Positions 1-7,554 of a stretch of DNA of 15,660 bases are shown here, one piece after another. Position 1 is the stretch's first letter, and each line of letters begins with the position of its first letter. Below the pieces are notes generated by a model, which saw nothing but the letters and a program-made list of their open reading frames with translations, was not told where the DNA came from and did no database searches. This DNA is from Fimbriiglobus sp. Lineage in GTDB: Bacteria > Planctomycetota > Planctomycetia > Gemmatales > Gemmataceae. A program made the position numbers and the translations under genes. Location: NCBI GenBank assembly GCA_025352585.1, contig JANXTD010000092.1, positions 1 through 15,660 on the forward strand, written 5' to 3'.

Positions 1-1286
1 GTCAACTGCCCCTGGTACTCCTGGCACAGCAGCGGCTTGATCCAGTCGATGCGCGGCCGGCCGGCGTGCCTCGACTCGGCCCACCACGCCTCGACCGCGG
101 CGCAGACTTGCAGCAGCCGGTCGCGGTCCGGGTGCGCCAGCTCGCAGTAGCGCCCCGACGCCAGGAACTCGCCGTAGCGCAGCGCCGGGTCCTTGAGCGA
201 CTCGACCGACAGCAGGCGGTTGATCGCCCGCAACTCGTCGGCCGCGTTGTCGCCGAGGGCGTCGCCGAGGGGCGGGCCGAAGTAGCCCTTGCGGTAGTAG
301 CCGGCCAGCCGCGGCACCGGCACGCCGTCGAGCCGCGCCCCGCCCTCCTGCACCATCTTCGCCAGCCGGGCCTCGCGGGTCGCGGCGCTCTCGCCGGGCC
401 GCGCCCAGGCGTCGTTCTCCGGGAACCTCCAGCCGACCACGTCCGCCACCAGCACGCCGTGGCCCGGCAGCTTGGGGTCGGGGTGGACCAGCAGCGTGCC
501 GTCGGGCTGGGCGAGCAGGTACTGGTGCCGCGGCGAGATGCCCCGGCGGTTCTCGACCACCCGCGTGAAGTTGACGACCGCCACCAGCGCGTGCGTGACG
601 TGCGAGTCGGCCCAGCGCGCCGGCCACCCCACGGCCACCAGGCACTGCGCCCCCCGGCCGCCGACGCCCGGCGCGAGCTGGAAGGCCGACACGTAGGACG
701 GCGAGCGCGGGTACTCCCGGCACATCCGCTCGCACACGTCGCGGACCGCGCTCCAGGCGACGGGGTCGGCCGGGGCGTCGGCCGGCAGCGTGCGGCCCTT
801 CAAATCGACGGTGCGGAGCGCGGTCACCCCGGTCACCGCCCCGCCGCCCGCCGGCGTGCGGGCGATGGCCACGGCGTGGGACTCGACGAGGGTGTCGGCG
901 AAGAAGCGGCGGCGGACCTGGGCGGCGGTGGCGGGGGCCTGGCCGGGGTCGGGCATCTTGAGCGGCCGCTCCTGGTTGAACCGCTGCAAGGCCTTCTCGG
1001 CGTCCTCGTCGAAGCGGTCGAGCGGCCGGCCGTTGAGCGCGCGGGCCTCGCGGGCCACGTCGCGCACCAAGTAGTCGAACTCCTCGCGGATCTCGTTGGC
1101 CCGCAGGTTACTCTCATCGCTGAGGTCGATGACTTCGTGGGCCGTGAGGATGTCGCGGCCCTCGTTGAGGAAGCGCGAGCTGGTCATGGTGATCGGCACG
1201 ACGAGGACGAACAGCCCGAGGATGACGAACTGCTGCCAGAGCCGCAGTTTGCCGAGCAGTCTCAAGATGCCGTCCGCGATGCCCAT
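1..1286 (-). CDS. Membrane-anchored sensor protein with Cache-like extracytoplasmic region (partial, C-terminus beyond left edge)
   Basis: The frame is open without a stop from an ATG at 1286 to the left edge, giving 428 codons. A short cytoplasmic N-terminus with basic residues (about 1-17) is followed by one hydrophobic helix at about 18-35 (WQQFVILGLFVLVVPI), then at least 390 soluble residues that should lie outside the cytoplasm. Residues about 233-280 have the Cache/PAS-like pattern: a hydrophobic strand (ALVAVVNFTRVV), then QPDGTLLVHPDP and a loop. Such sensors normally continue into a second membrane helix and a HAMP, histidine kinase, PP2C phosphatase or Ser/Thr kinase output, but none of that lies in the window, so the output is unknown. 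The start is the first ATG after a G-run (weak Shine-Dalgarno). The gene lies 83 bp downstream of the kinase-CHAT gene on the same strand and may share its transcript. The membrane topology is well supported; the Cache assignment is by pattern only. Confidence 0.75.
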   Translation of the reverse strand, partial: MGIADGILRLLGKLRLWQQFVILGLFVLVVPITMTSSRFLNEGRDILTAHEVIDLSDESNLRANEIREEFDYLVRDVAREARALNGRPLDRFDEDAEKALQRFNQERPLKMPDPGQAPATAAQVRRRFFADTLVESHAVAIARTPAGGGAVTGVTALRTVDLKGRTLPADAPADPVAWSAVRDVCERMCREYPRSPSYVSAFQLAPGVGGRGAQCLVAVGWPARWADSHVTHALVAVVNFTRVVENRRGISPRHQYLLAQPDGTLLVHPDPKLPGHGVLVADVVGWRFPENDAWARPGESAATREARLAKMVQEGGARLDGVPVPRLAGYYRKGYFGPPLGDALGDNAADELRAINRLLSVESLKDPALRYGEFLASGRYCELAHPDRDRLLQVCAAVEAWWAESRHAGRPRIDWIKPLLCQEYQGQL

Positions 1287-1369
1287 GCCGCCCCCCCGCC
1301 CACGATTCGCGAGTGGACAGGGTACCACGAACGGCCGGGCGGCGAGAGGGGAAAGTGCGGGGCGCCGGC

Positions 1370-4300
1370 TTAACTGGGCGGGCCGACCGTTGCCAGCCGG
1401 GCGGCGGGGTCGGCGAAGCAGCGGTAGGCGAGCCACGTCGGGTCGCCGGGGTAATCGGCCCGCACCGCGAGCCGGGCTTGCCGCACCGCCTCACCGATCG
1501 GCAGCCCCTCGCCCAGCCGTCGGTAGAAGTGCCCGGCGAAGGCCAGCGCCGCGTCGTCGGTCACCGACCACAGCGAGCCGACGAACGCGCCGCACCCGGC
1601 TTGCGTGAGTCGCGCCCCCCACGAGCCGAGTTGCGTCAGGCCAAAGCCGAGCCGGCCGCTGTGGCAGGCGTTGAAGAAGACCAGCGGGGCGCACCGCCGC
1701 AGCGCCGCCGCCATTTGCGGGGAGATTTCGGCGGCGCGGAACGCCCCGTCCTCCAGGTGGACCGCCGAGGCATCGGCCGCGCCGCCGGCGAACGTCCCGT
1801 GGCTGGCGACGTGCAGCGCCGTGAACTCGCCGGCCGCCAGCAACTCCCGAAGCCGGCGGCGTAAGGCTGGCGCGCACTCGACCGCGACCGAGGCCGACCC
1901 CAGCGAGCGCATCATGTCCATCTCCTTGCCCGCCGACGGCAAGTGCGTATTCGCCGTGACTTGCTCGTCGAGTTGGCCCACCGGAACGATGTCGCGCGTG
2001 ACGGTGCCGGAGTCCCGGCTCGGCGGCGCGGACCCGCCGGCCGCCATCGCCACCACCTTTCGCAGCGACAGTCTCGCGACCGGCGGCCGGCCGCGGAGCC
2101 AGTGCGTGAGGGCGTAGGTCGCGCCCCAGAAGTCGTCCTCCTGCAACTCGCCGGTGGCCGGGTCGGTGCGGAACGGCTTGAGCAGCTCCCAGGGAATGTG
2201 CGGGTCGTCCGACAGCACCAACACGCTGCGGACGCCGCGCTCCCGCAACACCCAGCACAGATCCTTGAGCGCGGGCGGCAGCAGTTGGTCGTAGAGGCTA
2301 GCGCCGATGCCCGCGAGGACCGCCGCCGCCTCGTCGGTCGCGCCGCCGGCCGCCAACTCGCTGAGGGTCCGCAGGTGTCCGGCCACCCACTCGCCGAGGT
2401 CGGCGTGCAGGTCGCGCGTGCCGAAGTCGCCGTCGAGGACGGCCAGGTCGGCCAGCCGCGGGCCGGCCGACGAGACGACGAACTGCAACCGCCCCGGCCC
2501 CCCGGCGAAGCGGTGGACGAACACCTTGAGCACCACGTCCGGCGCGGGCCACGCCACGGGCCGGGTGAAGTCCGAGTCGTCGCTCGCCGGGGCCGCGAAG
2601 TCGGCGGCCCCCTCGCCAGCGGCCGCGACTTCGGGCAGCAGGTCCACCGAGCCGACTGGCCGGCCGCACTGGGCGAAGTCCACCATGACGCGCCCCGGCC
2701 CGACCGCCAGCCCGCGCAGCGAGAACGTCACCGCCATCGACGATCCGTCCGCCGGGACGACGAGTTCGGCCCGCGCCGGGCCGTCAAGGGCGAAGTTCTC
2801 GGCCGTGACGCTCACAGTCAGCCGCGTCGCCGTGTCGAGGGCCATCGTGACATCGTGGTCGTGCGGCTTGGGCCGCGCCCGCACCTCGCCGGTCGGCAGC
2901 GTCTCGTCGGCCGGCACGACCGCGACGCGCAGCAGTTGGACCTTGCCGACCGGTACGCGCGCCGGGAACGACACGTCCGTGTGCCGCCGGCTCCCGACGC
3001 CCCGGTGACGCCCGCGCAGCAGGCTGGCCGCCGCGCCCAGCCCCGCGGCGACCACCCCGCCGAGCGCCGCGAGCCAGCCGGGGGACGGCTTCACGGACGG
3101 CAGGGGCGGCCGAGCCGGCGCGACGGTGCCGTCGTAGCGAGACGGCCGCGCTTTGTGGAAGGAGGCTTGTGAGCCGCGGATGATCTCTTGCAACTCCGGG
3201 TCCAGTTCCGGCTCCGGCAACTCGCCGCCGGTCGGGTCATCGCGGTTGGTCAGGACCGCTGGACGACTGCCGGGTGCTTTCACCGCCGGCAGTCCCGAGA
3301 TGTATAGCTCCCCGCCGCCCGCCGGCCAGCCGACCGCCGGGGGCGTGAACAGATCGACCCTGTGTTCTTGCATGTCGCCCAGGGTCGGAGCGCCAGGACT
3401 CGGGAGCGCGCGAGACGGAGCTGCCAAGCTGAACGAACTAGGCTTTCGTAGCTCGCCGGGGGCTAGCACCAGTAGCCCTTCGATGCCGCGCTCGAGTTGC
3501 TTGACCAGATCGACGCAGGTGCGGTAGCGGTCAGTGACGCGCCGGGCAGACGCCCACTCGAGCGCACGCCGCTCGCCCCGCGTAACAATCGGCGACGACA
3601 AGTCGAGGTCGCCCAAGGCATGGGCTGTCACCATCTCGAGCTGGTTCATGCCGTCCGCGAACGGCCGCCGGCCGGTACGCAGCTCGTAGTAGCTGATGGC
3701 GAGCGAGTACTGGTCGGTGCCGATGTTCGGCTTGTTCGCTGAGAGTTCCGGCGGGGCGTAAACCGGCAAGAAGGCCGAACCGACTGTTTTACGAATGTAT
3801 TGATTCAGCGACACCGCCAGGCCGCAGTCGGTGATCTGCACCTCCGTGCCCGCGACGACCATCATGTTGTCGGGCTTGATGTCGCAGTGGACGGTCGGGC
3901 CGTCGATCATTGAGTCAACGCCCTCGTGCCGGGCGGCGTTGAGGTAGTCGATGCCCCTGGCGGCCCCGAGCATGTAGTTGAGGAGTTCCGCGGGCGGGAT
4001 GCCGCGCGTGATCGGCTCGTCGTCCTCCGCGTCGCTCCCGGCCACGCGATTGACCTCCTTCAGCCTCGCGCTCAAGCTTCTCTCACCGAGGCCCATCAGG
4101 ATCAGCAGCAGCTTCAGCTTGCCCTTCTGAGCCGCCATATCGACAGTGTGCAAGTCGAGGAACTGGCCGTGCTTGTCCTTGAGCCAAACCTTGACGATGG
4201 GCACCAGGTTCGGGTGGTCCAGGTTCATCACGAGCTTGAGCGCGCGGAACTCCTTGAGGGCACTGGAGCTGTACGAGAGGTCGATGATCTTGAGCGCGAG

Positions 4301-4429
4301 GTGCTTGCCGGTCGCCAGGTCAATCGTCTTCCAGACCTGGCCGAAAGTCCCCCCGCCGAGGTAGTCGGTCAGGCGGTAGCCGGGCACCGGCTCGTCGCCA
4401 GGGACGTAGTCGTGGCTTCGCGGCGGCAT
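1370..4429 (-). CDS. Ser/Thr protein kinase fused to a CHAT (caspase-like) protease domain
   Basis: This 1019-residue protein starts at an ATG preceded by GGAG at 4435-4438. Residues about 17-315 are a Hanks-type kinase: glycine loop GGGTFG (25-30), ATP lysine K47, likely helix-C E60, catalytic loop HCDIKPDN (181-188, base D183), metal-binding D201 in DCG (usually DFG), and YAPPE (224-228). The HCD motif lacks the usual arginine, so this is a non-RD kinase. A Pro-rich linker (about 325-450) leads to a hydrophobic stretch at 452-471 that could be a membrane helix. A probable beta-rich region (about 485-600) precedes the CHAT module (about 630-1015), which has the IPWELL motif (745-750), the dyad histidine H877 in VASHG and the dyad cysteine C922 in FFNACHSG. 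Both halves therefore look catalytically complete. CHAT proteases are caspase relatives known from bacterial defence and cell-death systems; kinase control of the protease is inferred from the fusion. The flanking same-strand genes encode a propeller protein and a membrane sensor. Confidence 0.93.
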   Translation of the reverse strand: MPPRSHDYVPGDEPVPGYRLTDYLGGGTFGQVWKTIDLATGKHLALKIIDLSYSSSALKEFRALKLVMNLDHPNLVPIVKVWLKDKHGQFLDLHTVDMAAQKGKLKLLLILMGLGERSLSARLKEVNRVAGSDAEDDEPITRGIPPAELLNYMLGAARGIDYLNAARHEGVDSMIDGPTVHCDIKPDNMMVVAGTEVQITDCGLAVSLNQYIRKTVGSAFLPVYAPPELSANKPNIGTDQYSLAISYYELRTGRRPFADGMNQLEMVTAHALGDLDLSSPIVTRGERRALEWASARRVTDRYRTCVDLVKQLERGIEGLLVLAPGELRKPSSFSLAAPSRALPSPGAPTLGDMQEHRVDLFTPPAVGWPAGGGELYISGLPAVKAPGSRPAVLTNRDDPTGGELPEPELDPELQEIIRGSQASFHKARPSRYDGTVAPARPPLPSVKPSPGWLAALGGVVAAGLGAAASLLRGRHRGVGSRRHTDVSFPARVPVGKVQLLRVAVVPADETLPTGEVRARPKPHDHDVTMALDTATRLTVSVTAENFALDGPARAELVVPADGSSMAVTFSLRGLAVGPGRVMVDFAQCGRPVGSVDLLPEVAAAGEGAADFAAPASDDSDFTRPVAWPAPDVVLKVFVHRFAGGPGRLQFVVSSAGPRLADLAVLDGDFGTRDLHADLGEWVAGHLRTLSELAAGGATDEAAAVLAGIGASLYDQLLPPALKDLCWVLRERGVRSVLVLSDDPHIPWELLKPFRTDPATGELQEDDFWGATYALTHWLRGRPPVARLSLRKVVAMAAGGSAPPSRDSGTVTRDIVPVGQLDEQVTANTHLPSAGKEMDMMRSLGSASVAVECAPALRRRLRELLAAGEFTALHVASHGTFAGGAADASAVHLEDGAFRAAEISPQMAAALRRCAPLVFFNACHSGRLGFGLTQLGSWGARLTQAGCGAFVGSLWSVTDDAALAFAGHFYRRLGEGLPIGEAVRQARLAVRADYPGDPTWLAYRCFADPAARLATVGPPS

Positions 4430-4434
4430 GACGG

Positions 4435-4438
4435 CTCC
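4435..4438 (-). promoter_or_regulatory. Ribosome binding site of the kinase-CHAT gene
   Basis: On the minus strand GGAG lies five bases before the ATG at 4429, at normal Shine-Dalgarno distance, and supports this start. The 87-bp gap to the upstream gene shows no clear terminator hairpin. Confidence 0.5.
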
Positions 4439-4516
4439 GGTCGGGGGGTTCGACGCCTACTTGACGTACTTGCCGTGCCACGCCGGGTCCAACTCCCTTT
4501 TCGCCCGGCAGTCGGC

Positions 4517-7129
4517 TCACCCCACGAAGACGCCGGCCGCGCCGGGGGTCGGCTCGAACCCGAACGCCTCGGCGGGGGCCGCGCCGGCGAGCGCCCGCCC
4601 CAGGTAGGCCGCGACGCGGGGGCCGACGCCGGTCACGAGGTCGGCCAGCCGGTCGCCGTCGAGGCTCTTGACCGCGACCCGCACGCCGGCGCGCCCGGAC
4701 GGGTCGCCGGCGAAGAAGTCGGCGACGCGGACTTGGCGGCCCGCCGCGAGCTGCGCCCCGGAGAACGCCGTCACGCGAGGCCCGCCGCCCGGCCCCGCCC
4801 CGGCCACCACGTCCGCGAAGCCGTCGCCGTCCACGTCGCCGGCGGACACGAACGCGCCGTTGCGCAGGGTCGGCTCGAAGGCGAAGAAGTCGGGGGTGAG
4901 CCGGGCGAGGCCGCCGCCGTCGCCGGCGACCGTCCGGCCGTCGAACACCGCCACGCGCGGCCCGCCGCCGGTGCCGGCCGCGACCACCAGGTCGGCCCGT
5001 CCGTCGCCGTTCACGTCGCCGACGGCGGCGCGCGCCCCGCCGCGGAACGCCAGGTCGGCGATGCCGAAGAAGTCGGCGAGCGGGGCGAAGGTCGCGCCGT
5101 CGAACGCCCGCACGCGCGGCCCGCCGCCGTCGTCCGGCGTGACGACGAGGTCGGCGCGGCCGTCCCCGGTCAGGTCGCCGGCCGCGACGAGGACGCCGCC
5201 GAGGAACGACGCCTCGAACGGGTCGGTGGCGAAGAGGCGCTGGAAGGTGACGCCGTCGTAGACCTCGACGCGGCTCGCCGCCCCCGGCCCGCTGCCGACG
5301 ACGAGGTCGGCGACGCCGTCGCCCGTGAAGTCCGCGGCCGCGACCCGCACGCCGCCGGTGAACCCCGCCTGGAACACGCTGGTCGTCCGCACCGCCTTGC
5401 CGTCCGGCCCGTAGACCCCGACGACCGGCACTCCGCCCGCGTCCGGCCCGACGGCGAAGCGCGTCGTCCCGCCCAGCGCCGGCGGCAGCGGCACCACCGG
5501 GGGCGGGGGAACTACGGGCGGGACCACCGGAGGAACGACGGGCGGGACCACCGGGGGAACGACCGGAGGCGGCGTCACGTCCACCGCGACGACGCCGGTC
5601 GCCGTCAGACCGTTGGCGTTCGTGACGGTGACGCGGACCGACGTTGACCCGGAGCGGCCGGCGACCGGGGTCAGCGCGAGCGTCCGGTCGGCCCCGGACC
5701 CGCCCGCCACGAGGCCGCTCGCCGGCAGGAGCGTCACGTCGTCGGCGGCGGCCGTCACGGTGAGCAACGCCGCCGACTGCTGCGGGTCGGCGACGGTGAA
5801 CGCGAGGGTTTGCGTACCGTTCGCCGCGACCGTCAGCGCGGCCGGCAGCCCGGTCAGCGTCGGCGGCTGGACGCCGGCCGGCAGGAGTCGGACGACCACC
5901 GGGTCGGCCCTCAAACTGACGGCGTAGACGGCGGTCCCGCCTGGGATAGGGGCGACGAAGACGGGGTCGAAGTCCACAGGCGAGGTGTCGATCGTGCCGC
6001 CGGCCCCGAACGCCGGGTCGGCCGCGCCGCCGGCGGTCAGCCCGAAGACGGCGAGTTCGTTCGAGGGGACCGCGACGAGGCCCCCGCCCGGCCGCTCGCG
6101 CACGGTCGGCACCGCCAGCGCGGCCGTCGGCCCGCCGCTGCCGAAGGTCGTGTCCCGAACCCCGGCGGGGCTGAACTTGAGGAGGGCCGAGGACGCCGGG
6201 TTCGGGTTGGTGATCCCGGCGGTGTTGTACAGGAGCAGCGCCGAGCCGTCGGCCAGCGCCGTCAGCCCGAGGCGCACGGTGGTGAGGCCCGGCCCCGCGA
6301 ACGGGCCGGCGACCGCCTGACCGCCGGTCCCGTAGCCGCCGTCCGCCTGGCCCGCCGCGTCGAGCCGCGTGAGGACGGCCTGGAACGGCGACGGCGACGG
6401 CGGACTCGGCCTGCGGCGCACGGCCAGGACGCGGCCGGTGCCGTCCGCCGCGGCGAGCTCGGTGTCCGCGCCGAGCGAGGCGAGGCCGGCGGCCCCGTAA
6501 GTCGCGTCGGTCGCCCCGGCCGCGGTCAACCGGCGGGCGTAACCCTGCACGGTCTGGTCCGCCGCCGTCTCCGCCGCGGCCACGAGGATCGTGCCGTCCG
6601 GCCTCAGCGCGAGTGAGAGCGGGGTCTCGGACGTGTCGGCCGGCGCGGCGAAGCTCAGCGTCAGCCGGCCGTCGCCGTCGAAGGCCGGGTCGAGCGCCCC
6701 GGCGGCGGTCAACTTGGCGAGGACCACCCGCCGCGGGCCGAAGACGAAGCCGGCCGTCGCCGGCGCGGCCGCCGTCCCGACGACGACGACCCCGCCGTCC
6801 GGCAGCAAAGTGATCGACACCGGCAGGTCGTCGCCCAGGCCGGGGCCGATCAAGTCGAACGCCACCACCGCCAGGCCGTTGACGCCGAACGCCGGGTCCG
6901 GCAGCCCCGCCGGCGTGAGTTTCACGACGCCGAAGTCGGCCGCCCCGCCGGTCGCCCCGACGCGGCCGGCGACGACGACGGAGCCGTCGGGGCGCGCCGC
7001 GATGTCCTCGACGCTGGCCAGGCCGGTCGCCCGCGCCACCCCGGCCGAGCCGTAGGCCAGGTCGATAAACGGGGCGGCCGGCGTGTCCCGCACTTCCAAA
7101 GCTTCGAGTCGAGGGCGCAGCGGTGTCAT
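4517..7129 (-). CDS. Delta-60 repeat and FG-GAP/VCBS repeat protein, probable exported double beta-propeller
   Basis: This 870-residue protein begins MTPLRPRLEALEVRDTPAAP, an 'RLEALE-R-TPA' start typical of large planctomycete exported proteins, with no ordinary hydrophobic signal peptide. Residues about 22-385 hold seven delta-60-type units (such as DPAFGVNGLAVVAFD at 78-92 and DPAFDGDGRLTLSF at 147-160), enough for one propeller. Residues about 420-518 look like an Ig-like beta domain, followed by a Val-Pro linker (about 519-550). Residues about 555-840 hold FG-GAP/VCBS units with calcium-binding loops: DFTGDGVAD (600-608), DLTGDGRAD (652-660), DVNGDGRAD (705-713), DVDGDGFAD (765-773) and a degenerate LDGDRLAD (823-830). 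Proteins of this kind are usually surface or secreted binding proteins; the ligand is unknown. No enzyme motif or C-terminal anchor is visible. It is the first of three same-strand genes. A 982-codon open frame that overlaps it on the same strand (7268 to 4320) is a high-GC shadow. Confidence 0.88.
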   Translation of the reverse strand: MTPLRPRLEALEVRDTPAAPFIDLAYGSAGVARATGLASVEDIAARPDGSVVVAGRVGATGGAADFGVVKLTPAGLPDPAFGVNGLAVVAFDLIGPGLGDDLPVSITLLPDGGVVVVGTAAAPATAGFVFGPRRVVLAKLTAAGALDPAFDGDGRLTLSFAAPADTSETPLSLALRPDGTILVAAAETAADQTVQGYARRLTAAGATDATYGAAGLASLGADTELAAADGTGRVLAVRRRPSPPSPSPFQAVLTRLDAAGQADGGYGTGGQAVAGPFAGPGLTTVRLGLTALADGSALLLYNTAGITNPNPASSALLKFSPAGVRDTTFGSGGPTAALAVPTVRERPGGGLVAVPSNELAVFGLTAGGAADPAFGAGGTIDTSPVDFDPVFVAPIPGGTAVYAVSLRADPVVVRLLPAGVQPPTLTGLPAALTVAANGTQTLAFTVADPQQSAALLTVTAAADDVTLLPASGLVAGGSGADRTLALTPVAGRSGSTSVRVTVTNANGLTATGVVAVDVTPPPVVPPVVPPVVPPVVPPVVPPPPVVPLPPALGGTTRFAVGPDAGGVPVVGVYGPDGKAVRTTSVFQAGFTGGVRVAAADFTGDGVADLVVGSGPGAASRVEVYDGVTFQRLFATDPFEASFLGGVLVAAGDLTGDGRADLVVTPDDGGGPRVRAFDGATFAPLADFFGIADLAFRGGARAAVGDVNGDGRADLVVAAGTGGGPRVAVFDGRTVAGDGGGLARLTPDFFAFEPTLRNGAFVSAGDVDGDGFADVVAGAGPGGGPRVTAFSGAQLAAGRQVRVADFFAGDPSGRAGVRVAVKSLDGDRLADLVTGVGPRVAAYLGRALAGAAPAEAFGFEPTPGAAGVFVG
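5516..5563. repeat. Two 24-bp tandem repeats encoding the Val-Pro linker
   Basis: Two adjacent 24-bp units (5516-5539 and 5540-5563) differ at a single base, and degenerate partial copies flank them. On the minus strand they encode repeats of VVPP in the linker between the two halves of the propeller protein. Copy number could vary by slippage without breaking the frame, since the unit is a multiple of three. Confidence 0.8.
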
Positions 7130-7415
7130 CGGGAGTTGTCCAGGTGGCGGCGTCAGGGTGGGGCGTCATTCTACCCGGTTCCCATCCGCCGACGCGCCGC
7201 GCCCGCACAGCAATGGCATCGACCACGTCGCGCCGCTCGGTGGCGCGGGGCCGCCCGCCGGCCGACACCGGCAGGTGCGGCTCGATCGACCGACGCTGCT
7301 CGTCGGTGATGTCATCAGGCTAGGATTAGGTTCTCGTGGGCCACTCGACGCACCCTATCACCTCGACTGGACAGTCACTCACCGATCCGGCCAATCCGAA
7401 AAATTCAGTGCAATC

Positions 7416-7427
7416 GTAAAATTTTAC
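7416..7427. promoter_or_regulatory. A+T-rich 12-bp perfect palindrome (possible operator)
   Basis: GTAAAATTTTAC is a perfect dyad inside the only strongly A+T-rich patch of the divergent spacer, and is followed by CAATTG (7430-7435) and a TTGACT (7436-7441). A dyad in a divergent promoter region is a typical place for a dimeric regulator. No regulator gene is adjacent and function is unproven. Confidence 0.3.
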
Positions 7428-7543
7428 TTCAATTGTTGACTCCCCTCGGCGAAAGTGATGTGTCGGTGCTTTGAGCATCGGCGTCCGCCAGCCACCAAAG
7501 TTACGGCGGCGACGTTTCCGTACTGCCTACCGTGAACACCTGT

Positions 7544-7548
7544 GAGGG
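7544..7548 (+). promoter_or_regulatory. Ribosome binding site of the TPR gene
   Basis: GAGGG lies six bases before the ATG at 7555. It supports that start, which also begins a clean signal peptide. Confidence 0.6.
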
Positions 7549-7554
7549 TCAGCG

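Larger units (their letters stand above)
7130..7554. other. 425-bp divergent intergenic region
   Basis: The region separates the start of the propeller gene (minus strand) from the start of the TPR gene (plus strand), so it should hold promoters for both. Positions 7130-7320 are as G+C-rich as the coding sequence; positions about 7385-7440 are sharply A+T-rich. I find no convincing open frame or RNA gene here. A TTGACT at 7436-7441 resembles a -35 box for the plus strand, but no good -10 hexamer follows at 16-18 bp, so I do not call a specific promoter. Confidence 0.6.

Noticed and set aside
66..1373. A 435-codon plus-strand open frame
   Set aside because: It is antisense to the sensor gene, whose minus-strand frame has a membrane helix and Cache-like motifs; the plus-strand product has neither.
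3926..5647. A 573-codon plus-strand open frame
   Set aside because: It is antisense to the kinase and propeller genes, rich in Arg/Ala/Gly/Val without domain patterns, and arises from scarcity of stop codons at high GC.
4320..7268. A 982-codon open frame on the minus strand overlapping the propeller gene
   Set aside because: Its product is an Arg/Gly-rich low-complexity string typical of an off-frame reading of high-GC coding DNA, and it overlaps the clearly structured propeller gene and the start of the kinase gene.
7436..7464. A sigma-70 promoter starting at TTGACT for the TPR gene
   Set aside because: The hexamer at the right spacing (TGTGTC) is a poor -10 box, so the promoter is not supported.
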